Shown here: positions 32,315 to 38,327 of the stretch, piece after piece
Layout: each line of letters begins with the position of its first letter
Position numbering within the stretch: the first letter of the stretch is position 1
Notes under the pieces: generated by a model
What the model was told of the DNA's origin: nothing
Databases searched by the model: none
What the model saw: the letters and a program-made list of their open reading frames with translations, nothing else
Made by a program: the position numbers and the translations under genes
IMG/VR virus record: IMGVR_UViG_3300043399_000365
Coordinates: 1 to 44,326 of that record
Strand: one strand, 5' to 3'
DNA: 44,326 nucleotides
Source of the DNA: a virus

Positions 32315-32692
32315 TTATAGTCGACGAGACCTAGAACCGAGGATGTTTCCGTCTGACGGGACAGCCACGCCGTAGCCACCCTTGTTATAGAGCTGAGTCG
32401 TCTTAGCGACGTTGTTAAGAACACCACGCTTAGTCGCGTCGGACTCCTTGTACAGGTTACCCATGATAGATCGATCCCTGCCACCATCGACGATCGTGTT
32501 TGACAGCTGAGTGTCGTCACGCTTGAACTTAGGCAGAGCGATCTTACTCTTAGGCTTGTTCTTGAGCTGGTCTGGGTGCACACCGTTCTTCTTAAGCCAA
32601 GCCTCGTGTTCAGCCTTAGCCTGCAGCTGTCTAGCAGTCGGCTTAGACTTATGCGAGCCGATGTTGTTGATGTGAGGCTTAAGAAGCTGCAT
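32315..32692 (-). CDS. Basic hypothetical protein (125 aa)
   Basis: MQLLKPHINNIGSHKSKPTA, then ARQLQAKAEHEAWLKKNGVH, DGGRDRSIMGNLYKES and a final GSRSRRL. It is lysine-rich and could bind nucleic acid. The ATG at 32692 is 14 bases inside the end of the upstream gene. An overlapping 139-codon frame on the same strand has an implausible Arg/Ser/Leu composition and is treated as a shadow. Confidence 0.65.
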   Translation of the reverse strand: MQLLKPHINNIGSHKSKPTARQLQAKAEHEAWLKKNGVHPDQLKNKPKSKIALPKFKRDDTQLSNTIVDGGRDRSIMGNLYKESDATKRGVLNNVAKTTQLYNKGGYGVAVPSDGNILGSRSRRL

Positions 32693-33005
32693 CTGTGTAG
32701 ATCCTCTTGACAGTCGAAGCACAATCGGGTATGATGAACGCAAAGAATTCACGACCTTTAGTGACTATTTCATGACCATAATCCATCTTGACTAAACCAT
32801 CGCCATATTTGAATTGATCACGAATAGCATCAACAAGTGAACCATTAGCAAAACCAAGAACTACAAACTTATTCTTTTGACCAGTAACTACAGCGTCTAG
32901 ATGATTGACGTATTCACCACTAGTCTTCCCACAAGAACAAGTCTTGATTCCTTTAGTACTGAGACTAAACACATCTGAACATGATACACAGAGCAACAGT
33001 TTCAC
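32679..33005 (-). CDS. Zinc-ribbon-like hypothetical protein (108 aa)
   Basis: KLLLCVSCSDVFSLSTKGIKTCSCG has a CxxC...CxC arrangement (residues 6-26) likely to bind zinc, followed by a beta-rich domain (KNKFVVLGFANGSLVDAIRD). GTG start at 33005 with GAGG upstream. A promoter lies at 33043-33070. It may be an early regulatory or inhibitory protein, but nothing in the sequence proves it. Confidence 0.65.
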   Translation of the reverse strand: MKLLLCVSCSDVFSLSTKGIKTCSCGKTSGEYVNHLDAVVTGQKNKFVVLGFANGSLVDAIRDQFKYGDGLVKMDYGHEIVTKGREFFAFIIPDCASTVKRIYTDAAS

Positions 33006-33042
33006 TGAAACCTCATTACTATTACCTTTGCCTCAGTACCTG

Positions 33043-33070
33043 ATTATACACACATCAGGATAAATGTCAA
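33043..33070 (-). promoter_or_regulatory. Sigma70-like promoter for the zinc-ribbon gene
   Basis: TTGACA at 33070-33065 and TATAAT at 33048-33043, with a 16-base spacer, 38 bases before the GTG start. Confidence 0.72.
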
Positions 33071-33073
33071 TAG

Positions 33074-33274
33074 TTAATAGCGAGGATAATGCCTATAGTA
33101 GTGGGGCCGATAAACCGGACGCGGTACGTAATATACCGGGGGTGGGACGTAGACCGGGCGAGGAACATAAACCGGGGCTGGAGCGACATAGGTCGAGCCA
33201 TAGACACCGGGCTGAACCTCGACGGCACACGCAGACACCATCAGACCGGCTGCAAATACGAGAATCTTCTTCAT
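33074..33274 (-). CDS. Pro/Tyr-rich small lipoprotein (66 aa)
   Basis: MKKILVFAAGLMVSACAVEV shows a lipoprotein signal with lipobox VSAC (Cys16). The mature part is a string of PVY/P-R-P units (VPRPVYVPPPVYYVPRPVYR) ending with HYYRHYPRY. It is likely anchored in the outer membrane with an extended, basic, aromatic chain. A role in superinfection blocking or envelope association is possible but not shown. AAGGAAAA precedes the ATG at 33274. Confidence 0.7.
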   Translation of the reverse strand: MKKILVFAAGLMVSACAVEVQPGVYGSTYVAPAPVYVPRPVYVPPPVYYVPRPVYRPHYYRHYPRY

Positions 33275-33293
33275 AGTGTTTTCCTTTATGTTT

Positions 33294-33497
33294 TTAAGCT
33301 GGGAGCAGCACATTAGAGTCAACAACAGAATCTACCATGTAGACCCGCTTAAACCATGACCCGTCATGCTTATCTTCTAAGCGATCAAGTTCAAGCAGGG
33401 CCGCTCTGCGGCTGTCAAACCGCTTGATCTTGAACGTCGGCTTTTTAGCAATGTGAATGGTCTCGACCACGACTGCGTAGCGCTTAGTCATGAGCAT
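33294..33497 (-). CDS. Small hypothetical protein (67 aa)
   Basis: MLMTKRYAVVVETIHIAKKP, followed by a charged helix (DSRRAALLELDRLEDKHDGS). Starts at ATG 33497 (AGGA six bases upstream) or 33491. It overlaps the upstream gene end by 14 bases. No recognised family. Confidence 0.6.
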   Translation of the reverse strand: MLMTKRYAVVVETIHIAKKPTFKIKRFDSRRAALLELDRLEDKHDGSWFKRVYMVDSVVDSNVLLPA

Positions 33498-33738
33498 CTA
33501 ACTTCCTCTGAAGAGTGGCAAACTTGCGCTCGAGCAACTTTTTGCAAGAGGCCAGAGAACCGATCCAGTTCACCTTGCTTCCGTGAGAGACGCCGTACAT
33601 GTTAACGGTGTTACGGCCAGAGAGGCCAAGACTGCCGTTCACGATCGTGTAAGGCATCTTGACACCGTTCCAGTACGTATCAAAGTGTCCGTTTGATACC
33701 CTGACCGTCTTGAACATATCAGTCATTCCCTTATTCAT
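33484..33738 (-). CDS. Hypothetical protein at the left edge of hub 1 (up to 84 aa)
   Basis: MFKTVRVSNGHFDTYWNGVK and ASCKKLLERKFATLQRKLDA are the readable parts. Start codons at 33738, 33726 and 33717 are in frame. The promoter's predicted transcription start is close to 33738, so 33717 (MFKTV) or a leaderless start are both possible. First gene of the leftward unit leaving repeat hub 1. Confidence 0.58.
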   Translation of the reverse strand: MNKGMTDMFKTVRVSNGHFDTYWNGVKMPYTIVNGSLGLSGRNTVNMYGVSHGSKVNWIGSLASCKKLLERKFATLQRKLDAHD

Positions 33739-33744
33739 AGTCAG

Positions 33745-33773
33745 ATCCTAACCCATCCGGATAAAAAAGTCAA
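33745..33773 (-). promoter_or_regulatory. Leftward early promoter of repeat hub 1
   Basis: TTGACT at 33773-33768 and TAGGAT at 33750-33745, with a 17-base spacer. Its downstream sequence (CCGGATGGGTTAGGATCTGA) is nearly identical to that of the rightward promoter at 34078-34106, so the two form an inverted duplicate. Confidence 0.72.
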
Positions 33774-33780
33774 CCCAACG

Positions 33781-34030
33781 ATATCAATGGGTTAGCGCTA
33801 AGTGCTTGATCTAATTAGGTTTTTTTCCAGAATTTTTTTGAAAAAAAATTTATGTAAATCATATCAATGGGTTAGGTCTCCAGAGGGATTCTGGTCCACC
33901 TAAGCCCCACTCATGGATGGGATACCCATCTTAGGTCTCTTAGGTCGACGAGAACCCTCGTCTTTAGCTAACCCATTGATATGATTAGGAATGCTTTGGG
34001 TCCTAACCCATTGATATGATTAGGTTTGCG
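33781..34030. repeat. Repeat hub 1: four copies of the ATATCAATGGGTTAG element
   Basis: Plus-oriented copies at 33781-33795 and 33859-33875; minus-oriented copies at 33968-33989 and 34002-34023. The fullest copies share AATCATATCAATGGGTTAGG. Between them are hairpins such as GATGGG-ATA-CCCATC and GACGAG-AACC-CTCGTC. The stretch 33751-34147 has no credible gene and lies between two divergent promoters. Confidence 0.88.
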
Positions 34031-34077
34031 TCTTAAAGCTCCTCTTAAAATTTTTTGGTCGCTCACAAAATGGGTGG

Positions 34078-34106
34078 TTGACATATTTTTCCGGATGGTA
34101 TAGGAT
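34078..34106 (+). promoter_or_regulatory. Rightward early promoter of repeat hub 1
   Basis: TTGACA at 34078-34083 and TAGGAT at 34101-34106 (17-base spacer; TATAGG at 15 is an alternative). Drives the 34.1-35.2 kb early genes. Confidence 0.75.
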
Positions 34107-34147
34107 CTGACTATGAATGAGGCATGGGGCCTCTGCAGGAGACTGTC

Positions 34148-34411
34148 ATGGGTCGCAAGACCTTCAGCGTCAGTGAGCTCACTGAGCTCGTAAACAATAC
34201 CCTGTCCGTCAGCTGGGACAAGCCTGAGTATCGTGAAGGTATGATCGCAACTCTGGAGTATGTGCTTCATGCTACTGGCAACTATCGTGGGTATAGGTAT
34301 CTGACTTCGAACGAAGTTCCAACGGGCCATCAGCCCGGTATTCGTTACGATGATGCAGGTGATAAACATTCGTTCAACGATACCGACTCCACTCGTCGCC
34401 AGTATAGTTAA
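34148..34411 (+). CDS. Conserved phage hypothetical protein (87 aa)
   Basis: MGRKTFSVSELTELVNNTLS, then WDKPEYREGMIATLEYVLHA and YRYLTSNEVPTGHQPGIRYD. The pattern is one I have seen in many unrelated phages, generally first in an early operon, function unknown. GGAG lies eight bases before the ATG at 34148, which is preferred to 34124. First gene of the rightward unit from hub 1. Confidence 0.75.
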   Translation: MGRKTFSVSELTELVNNTLSVSWDKPEYREGMIATLEYVLHATGNYRGYRYLTSNEVPTGHQPGIRYDDAGDKHSFNDTDSTRRQYS

Positions 34412-34422
34412 AGGAGACTAAG

Positions 34423-34521
34423 ATGCTTGCTATCGGACACAAGCGTGCCGCGGCTCTCTTCACTGACCTTTTCATCGTCGGTGTGTTCGTTATTGTTCTG
34501 GTATTTACGGTGGGTATCTAA
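34423..34521 (+). CDS. 32-residue single-pass membrane peptide
   Basis: A short basic head (MLAIGHKRAAAL) followed by one hydrophobic helix (FIVGVFVIVLVFTVGI). AAAGGAGACTAAG precedes the ATG, and its stop overlaps the next ATG (TAATG). A second 32-residue peptide of the same plan occupies the matching position after hub 2 (42961-43059). Function unknown; candidate membrane toxin, holin-like or signalling peptide. Confidence 0.6.
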   Translation: MLAIGHKRAAALFTDLFIVGVFVIVLVFTVGI

Positions 34522-34973
34522 TGGACTTCATTTTTGACATCGATGGAACGGTAGCTGACATCAACCATCGACTCCATCATCTCGAACAGAAACCGGTTGA
34601 CTGGGATGCTTTCTTTTCTAAGATGGATCGCGATAAGCCGATCCTTCCAAGCATCTTCATCATTAGGTCTCTGATCGAGGCTGGGCACACGGTGATCTTT
34701 TGTACTGGTCGCAGTGATAAATATCGTAGGATGACGATCGACTGGATCTACGAATTTGTCTATCCTTACTTCAAGGATAACATGCATCTATACATGCGTA
34801 GAGAAGGTGACCGACGACCAGATACTGATGTTAAGCTAGAACTTCTGCACGAGATGCGTAAAGATGGTCTCAACCCAGAAGCAGTGTTTGAAGATCGCAA
34901 GCGTCTCTGCGAGATGTGGATCGATAATGGTATGTGGGTCTATGATTGTGGAATGGGGAATGGTAACTTTTAG
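34521..34973 (+). CDS. HAD-family phosphatase, polynucleotide 3'-phosphatase-like
   Basis: A 150-residue HAD hydrolase: FIFDIDGTVADIN (nucleophile Asp6, Asp8), VIFCTGRSD (motif II), RPDTDVKLELL (motif III Lys) and EAVFEDRKRLCEMW (motif IV). The layout resembles the phosphatase domain of T4 PseT and other phage HADs that remove 3' phosphates from nucleic acids. A kinase domain is absent. It is coupled to the 32-aa membrane peptide. Confidence 0.8.
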   Translation: MDFIFDIDGTVADINHRLHHLEQKPVDWDAFFSKMDRDKPILPSIFIIRSLIEAGHTVIFCTGRSDKYRRMTIDWIYEFVYPYFKDNMHLYMRREGDRRPDTDVKLELLHEMRKDGLNPEAVFEDRKRLCEMWIDNGMWVYDCGMGNGNF

Positions 34974-34985
34974 CTAGGAAACCAG

Positions 34986-35231
34986 ATGGAACTAGATAGA
35001 GCTAAGTTTGAAGACAACAATCCGGAAGAGTGGATGTTGATAGAACCGGGTGTCTTAAACTTGGTGACTACTGACGTCTGTATAGTGTATCGACCGGATC
35101 ACTCTATCTATTACATCAGATGGAACAATAAACCTGTAGTAGCTAAGGGTATGTACTACTCACTCGAGGGTGCTAAGATCGCAGCACTCTCTTACGTTCA
35201 AGAACTTTTAAACATGGGACTAGAACCTTAA
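34986..35231 (+). CDS. Hypothetical protein (81 aa)
   Basis: MELDRAKFEDNNPEEWMLIE, then VLNLVTTDVCIVYRPDHSIY and a C-terminal helix (LEGAKIAALSYVQELL). No catalytic motif. It follows the HAD gene by 12 bases on the same early transcript. Unassigned. Confidence 0.65.
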   Translation: MELDRAKFEDNNPEEWMLIEPGVLNLVTTDVCIVYRPDHSIYYIRWNNKPVVAKGMYYSLEGAKIAALSYVQELLNMGLEP

Positions 35232-35239
35232 AATTTTGG

Positions 35240-35268
35240 TTGACATATTACCAAAATTGTGGTATAAG
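35240..35268 (+). promoter_or_regulatory. Sigma70-like promoter before the tRNA cluster
   Basis: TTGACA at 35240-35245 and TATAAG at 35263-35268, with a 17-base spacer. It would transcribe the 64-aa gene and the first tRNAs. Confidence 0.75.
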
Positions 35269-35298
35269 TAACTTACAAACTAAATGATGGAGATAAAC

Positions 35299-35493
35299 GT
35301 GAGCGATAATATCGTAGAGAACGCGGCAATTCAGTACCAGGACTACAACGGCGAGTGGAACACGTGTGAGCTACTTGGTCGTTCTAGTATGTTTGAGGTT
35401 TTGAACGCCATGAAGTCAGTACACAGTCGCTTTAATGGTAAGCGTGTTCGTTGTGTCGAACATGATACCGGTCGTCTCGTAGATATTCTTTAA
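35299..35493 (+). CDS. Small hypothetical protein (64 aa)
   Basis: MSDNIVENAAIQYQDYNGEW, then FEVLNAMKSVHSRFNGKRVR. I use GTG at 35299 because GGAG lies seven bases before it; the ATGs at 35284/35287 would sit almost at the predicted transcript start with no ribosome site. No family recognised. It leads directly into the tRNA cluster. Confidence 0.6.
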   Translation: MSDNIVENAAIQYQDYNGEWNTCELLGRSSMFEVLNAMKSVHSRFNGKRVRCVEHDTGRLVDIL

Positions 35494-35502
35494 CTAATTT
35501 AT

Positions 35503-35582
35503 GGATCACATGCACTCACTGGTGTGTGCGGCGGGCTTTTAATCCGTGTCTTTGCAGAGTTCGATTCTCTGGTGATCCTCCA
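35503..35582 (+). tRNA. tRNA-Lys (TTT)
   Basis: Acceptor GGATCAC/GTGATCC, discriminator T, CCA encoded; D-stem GCAC/GTGC; anticodon loop CTTTTAA; T-arm CAGAG/CTCTG with TTCGATT. 80 nt. Confidence 0.9.
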
Positions 35583-35604
35583 CTAAAGACGAGCGTAGAA
35601 TGCG

Positions 35605-35776
35605 AACTCTTAGTATACTAAGAGTTATTGCCGTGCGATACGGCTAGTCTTGCAATCTATGGCGAGAGCAAAGACAGTCGACGGGCTGTCTCAAGGAAGT
35701 CGTTCCTTGGGCTGATGGATGAAGCCTTCCGCTCAATGGGCGGAGACAGAGGGTTCAAATCCCTCCTCTAACGCCA
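35605..35776 (+). ncRNA. Structured RNA A with a canonical T-arm but no matching 5' acceptor
   Basis: Closely packed hairpins: a 22-nt perfect palindrome (35605-35626), GCCGT/ACGGC (35630-35644), GTCTTGC/GCAAAGAC (35647-35675), CAAGGAA-GTCG-TTCCTTG (35692-35709), CCGCTC-AAT-GGGCGG (35729-35743), then a textbook T-arm GAGGG-TTCAAAT-CCCTC (35749-35765) followed by CTCTAAC, G and CCA. No GTTAGAG-like 5' strand exists upstream to close a tRNA. TCGACGGG near 35678 recalls the tmRNA 5' domain, but there is no tag frame. Confidence 0.5.
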
Positions 35777-35790
35777 CACAATTATAATAA

Positions 35791-35867
35791 TCCTGGTCGG
35801 ACACAAGGTGTGTCAGCAGACTGTTAATCTGTTCATCAGGTTGGTTCGATTCCAACACCAGGAGCCA
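35791..35867 (+). tRNA. tRNA-Asn (GTT)
   Basis: Acceptor TCCTGGT/ACCAGGA, discriminator G, CCA encoded; D-stem GACAC/GTGTC; anticodon loop CTGTTAA; T-arm GTTGG/CCAAC. 77 nt. Confidence 0.94.
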
Positions 35868-35871
35868 CTCT

Positions 35872-35946
35872 GCTCCTAAAGCATAAAAGGTGATGCGCCG
35901 GATTTGTACTCCGGATAATTTGGTTCGATTCCGAATGGGAGCACCA
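35872..35946 (+). tRNA. tRNA-Thr (TGT)
   Basis: Acceptor GCTCCTA/TGGGAGC, discriminator A, CCA encoded; D-stem GCAT/ATGC; anticodon stem CCGGA/TCCGG with loop TTTGTAC; T-loop TTCGATT. 75 nt. Confidence 0.92.
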
Positions 35947-35954
35947 AAATGTTA

Positions 35955-35983
35955 TTGACTATCTTATAGATCTATGATATATA
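35955..35983 (+). promoter_or_regulatory. Sigma70-like promoter for the phosphatase gene
   Basis: TTGACT at 35955-35960 and TATATA at 35978-35983, with a 17-base spacer, 26 bases before the ATG at 36009. Confidence 0.68.
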
Positions 35984-36008
35984 AGATCATACATAATAAG
36001 GAAATAAC

Positions 36009-36398
36009 ATGGGTACAATGAATAGAATTGGAAACGCAGCAAGTCCTTTTCAAGGACAAATCAAAAGGGTACTGTGTGTTTGTTCTGCTGGTCTACTGCG
36101 ATCTCCAACTGCAGCTGTAGTTCTATCTCAAGAACCATATAACTTCAATACGCGAGCGGTTGGTATTTCACGAGAATATGCACTGATTCCACTAGATATT
36201 GTACATCTTCACTGGGCAGATGAAATTGTTACAATGGAACAAGATCATACAGATATTGTTCTTCAACGTCTATCTGATTGCGGTTTGAGTCCTGATTCTG
36301 TAACGATTATTCAACTCAATCTTCCTGACGATTTTGTGTATCGTGATCCTGAATTGATTAGGCTCATCAAAGAAAGATACGATGAAAATAATAAGTAA
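36009..36398 (+). CDS. Low-molecular-weight protein tyrosine phosphatase-like
   Basis: A 129-residue protein. RVLCVCSAGLLRSPTAA has the CX5R(S) P-loop (Cys25 to Arg31) of LMW-PTP/arsenate-reductase folds; NLPDDFVYRDPEL near the C-terminus supplies candidate general-acid aspartates. It would remove phosphate from tyrosine or a small molecule in the cytosol. Such proteins recur in phages with unknown targets. AAGGAAA ribosome site before the ATG; flanked by tRNA genes and served by its own promoter. Confidence 0.8.
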   Translation: MGTMNRIGNAASPFQGQIKRVLCVCSAGLLRSPTAAVVLSQEPYNFNTRAVGISREYALIPLDIVHLHWADEIVTMEQDHTDIVLQRLSDCGLSPDSVTIIQLNLPDDFVYRDPELIRLIKERYDENNK

Positions 36399-36405
36399 GA
36401 CTATT

Positions 36406-36479
36406 AGTCCTGTAGCTCAATTGGATTGAGCACCAGATTACGAATCTGAGGGTTGGCGGTTCGAGTTTGTCCAGGACTA
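36406..36479 (+). tRNA. tRNA-Arg (ACG)
   Basis: Acceptor AGTCCTG/CAGGACT, discriminator A, CCA not encoded; D-stem GCTC/GAGC; anticodon loop TTACGAA; T-arm GGCGG/TTGTC with three G-U pairs. 74 nt. Confidence 0.88.
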
Positions 36480-36489
36480 TCAATATCTT

Positions 36490-36566
36490 GTCACGGTCTT
36501 CTAATTGGCTAGGAAACCAGACTTTCATTCTGGATAATGCGAGTTCGACTCTCGTCCGTGATACCA
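36490..36566 (+). tRNA. tRNA-Glu (TTC)
   Basis: Acceptor GTCACGG/CCGTGAT, discriminator A, CCA encoded; anticodon stem CCAGA/TCTGG with loop CTTTCAT; T-arm GCGAG/CTCGT. 77 nt. Confidence 0.9.
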
Positions 36567-36569
36567 AGT

Positions 36570-36699
36570 TTGTGGTAAGTAAAGTCTACCTAGCTCGGTC
36601 TGCAGGCGATACATGGTAGAGTAGATCTGATCAGTCTATAAAAGGAGAATGGGCACTTCAGCTCTTGCGAGTCAAGAAGAGATACCTCACCTGCCACAA
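36570..36699 (+). ncRNA. Structured RNA B between tRNA-Glu and tRNA-Trp
   Basis: A 130-nt segment closed by TTGTGG (36570-36575) and CCACAA (36694-36699). Inside are CTACC/GGTAG, TAGA/TCTA and CTCTT/AAGAG helices. There is no T-arm, anticodon arm or reading frame of note. It lies exactly between two tRNAs and is probably released by tRNA processing. Confidence 0.42.
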
Positions 36700-36709
36700 T
36701 ACTGATCTT

Positions 36710-36783
36710 ATGGGTGTGATGTAACGGTAGCATAACGGCCTCCAAATCCGTTTGTCTGGGTTCAAATCCTAGCACCCATGCCA
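36710..36783 (+). tRNA. tRNA-Trp (CCA)
   Basis: Acceptor ATGGGTG/CACCCAT, discriminator G, CCA encoded; anticodon loop CTCCAAA with one C-T mismatch at the base of the loop; T-arm CTGGG/CCTAG. 74 nt. Confidence 0.88.
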
Positions 36784-36788
36784 ATCTT

Positions 36789-36874
36789 GGGAGAGTATTC
36801 GGCTAAGGACGCCGACTGGTCTGTAAAACCATGGCCTTTGTGTTGACAGGGTTCGATACCCTGATCTCCCACCA
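36789..36874 (+). tRNA. tRNA-Tyr (GTA)
   Basis: Acceptor GGGAGAG/ATCTCCC (last pair G-A), discriminator A, CCA encoded; anticodon loop CTGTAAA; long variable arm; T-arm CAGGG/CCCTG. 86 nt. Confidence 0.88.
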
Positions 36875-36876
36875 AT

Positions 36877-36992
36877 ATCATCTTAAATAGTTCCGGTTCT
36901 ATTAAGATGATTAGTAAATCGGATGCTGTTATATTATATGGGGATATAGCATAAGACAATACTTTCTGTTATTCGGTGAGTATATCCCATAT
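36877..36992 (+). ncRNA. Structured leader/RNA C: two strong hairpins after tRNA-Tyr
   Basis: Hairpin 1 (36877-36911): 13 bp with one bulge, loop TTCCGGTT. Hairpin 2 (36936-36992): 12 bp with a bulged G, closing a 32-nt loop, ending 15 bases before the SpoU methylase ATG. No T-run follows either, so terminators are unlikely. This may be a 5' leader regulating the methylase or a separate RNA. Confidence 0.45.
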
Positions 36993-37006
36993 CCTTAACT
37001 TGTAAG

Positions 37007-37582
37007 ATGGATAACATGTGTTACAACGTACATGATGAATACAAGCATTTAGAAGTCTCAGAGCTAAAAGCTGTCTCTAGAGAATCTCGACTTCGTTATG
37101 ATGTGTGTCTGATGAACCTAGAGCATGATCTAAATATCGGTAACTGCATTCGATCAGCTCACATTTTTGGTGCTAACCGAGTATTTATTTTTGGTCGGCG
37201 CCGATATGATCTAAGGTCGACTGTTGGAGCCCATCACTACATCGATATTGTTAAGCATGACTTTGACGACATTACAGATTCAAACGCCATTTGTCAAGCG
37301 TTTGATGACATGGTGTTGAAACATGATATCACACCAGTCGTTATTGAAAAGACTGATGATTCTTTCGATATCAAAGAAATGAATCAGTGGCTCTCTGATA
37401 CTGATCCATTTGCTACACCTTGCTTGGTACTGGGTAACGAACAGAACGGCGTTCCGTCTTGTATCGCAGATAAATATCAATGCTTCCATATCCCACAACG
37501 TGGTGTCATTCGTTCACTAAATGTTTCGTCTGCCGCCGCAGTTGCTATGTATGAACTACAGCGATATATCACTTATTCTTGA
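37007..37582 (+). CDS. SpoU/TrmH-family RNA 2'-O-ribose methyltransferase
   Basis: A 191-residue SPOUT enzyme. Motif 1 is LEHDLNIGNCIRSAHIFGAN (Asn and Arg present), motif 2 LVLGNEQNGVP and motif 3 IPQRGVIRSLNVSSAAAVA. These form the trefoil-knot SAM site. Members methylate the ribose 2'-OH of tRNA (TrmH, TrmL) or 23S rRNA (RlmB). Its place immediately after a tRNA array suggests phage tRNAs or host tRNAs as targets; this is inferred from context. Confidence 0.88.
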   Translation: MDNMCYNVHDEYKHLEVSELKAVSRESRLRYDVCLMNLEHDLNIGNCIRSAHIFGANRVFIFGRRRYDLRSTVGAHHYIDIVKHDFDDITDSNAICQAFDDMVLKHDITPVVIEKTDDSFDIKEMNQWLSDTDPFATPCLVLGNEQNGVPSCIADKYQCFHIPQRGVIRSLNVSSAAAVAMYELQRYITYS

Positions 37583-37593
37583 GGATTTATACT

Positions 37594-38223
37594 ATGCTAG
37601 AAACTTGCTGTGACTTAATGGTAGAAGCTTATGAGCGTGGACTGATGACGTCACGTGACGGTAACGTTTCACTGCGTTACCGTGAACAGCCATTCTTCTA
37701 CATTTCTCCTACCGATGTGCGTAAACACACGCTTAACCCTGATCAGTTCAAGAAGCTGTCTGTCAATCTCGGTGAGAATCGTACACCGGTAGAACTACCT
37801 TACACGAACATCTCTTCTAATCTTCGACCAAGTGGTGAGTTCCCGCTACACTTTCTTCTTCAACAGACTCTACCTGAAGACTGGGATACTCGAGTAGTCA
37901 TGCATGTGCATTCAACTTACACTGTTGCTGCTATGCGAGCTACAGTATTTCTTCATGAACTAAGGGAAGAATTTCCAGAAATTTCACGATACACGATGGT
38001 GGCACCAACTATTAGGAATACACCACCTGTATCATGGGATCTAGGTGAAGCAGTTGCTAAACATCTAGAGCTACAACCAGACGGTACTACTAAGTATAAT
38101 ATTGTTGGTATTGAAGGGCATGGAGTTGTATCAGTTGATAAAACACCGTGGCGTGCCTACGAACACATTGAACGTCTTGAACATATTGCTAAGATCGTTC
38201 TAGAGTCTGGTATCTATGATTAA
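37594..38223 (+). CDS. Class II aldolase / adducin family protein
   Basis: A 209-residue zinc aldolase-type enzyme. GNVSLRY and ISPTDVRKHTL bind phosphate, SGEFPLHFL carries the catalytic Glu, MHVHSTYTVAAM gives two zinc His, and IEGHGVVS the third. Relatives are L-fuculose-1-phosphate aldolase, L-ribulose-5-phosphate 4-epimerase and MtnB of methionine salvage. The last would fit the SAM use by SpeD, but the substrate cannot be chosen. I use ATG 37594 with GAGG upstream rather than TTG 37579. Confidence 0.82.
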   Translation: MLETCCDLMVEAYERGLMTSRDGNVSLRYREQPFFYISPTDVRKHTLNPDQFKKLSVNLGENRTPVELPYTNISSNLRPSGEFPLHFLLQQTLPEDWDTRVVMHVHSTYTVAAMRATVFLHELREEFPEISRYTMVAPTIRNTPPVSWDLGEAVAKHLELQPDGTTKYNIVGIEGHGVVSVDKTPWRAYEHIERLEHIAKIVLESGIYD

Positions 38224-38227
38224 ACAT

Positions 38228-38302
38228 GCTGGGTTAGTATAAAGGCTATTATGCTAGGTTTCCACCCTATAGATACGAGTTCGAGTCTCGTACCCAGCTC
38301 CA
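38228..38302 (+). tRNA. tRNA-Gly (TCC)
   Basis: Acceptor GCTGGGT/ACCCAGC, discriminator T, CCA encoded; anticodon loop TTTCCAC; T-arm ACGAG/CTCGT. 75 nt. Confidence 0.9.
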
Positions 38303-38327
38303 ATATTTGCAAATAAGGAATGAATAT

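Noticed and set aside
32305-32724. 139-codon frame overlapping the 125-aa gene on the same strand
   Set aside because: Arg/Ser/Leu-rich composition typical of an out-of-frame reading; the other frame has normal protein character.
33781-34030. CRISPR array
   Set aside because: Copies occur in both orientations, with unequal spacing and only four units; no spacer pattern.
33968-34369. 133-codon minus-strand frame across hub 1
   Set aside because: It is antisense to the 87-aa gene, has no ribosome site, and its C-terminal part translates the promoter and repeats.
35605-35776. Ordinary tRNA or complete tmRNA gene
   Set aside because: No 5' strand pairs with CTCTAAC, no convincing anticodon arm, and no tag-peptide frame ending near the T-arm domain.
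36570-36699. Intron-containing tRNA
   Set aside because: No T-arm or split tRNA halves at the edges; the flanking tRNAs are complete by themselves.
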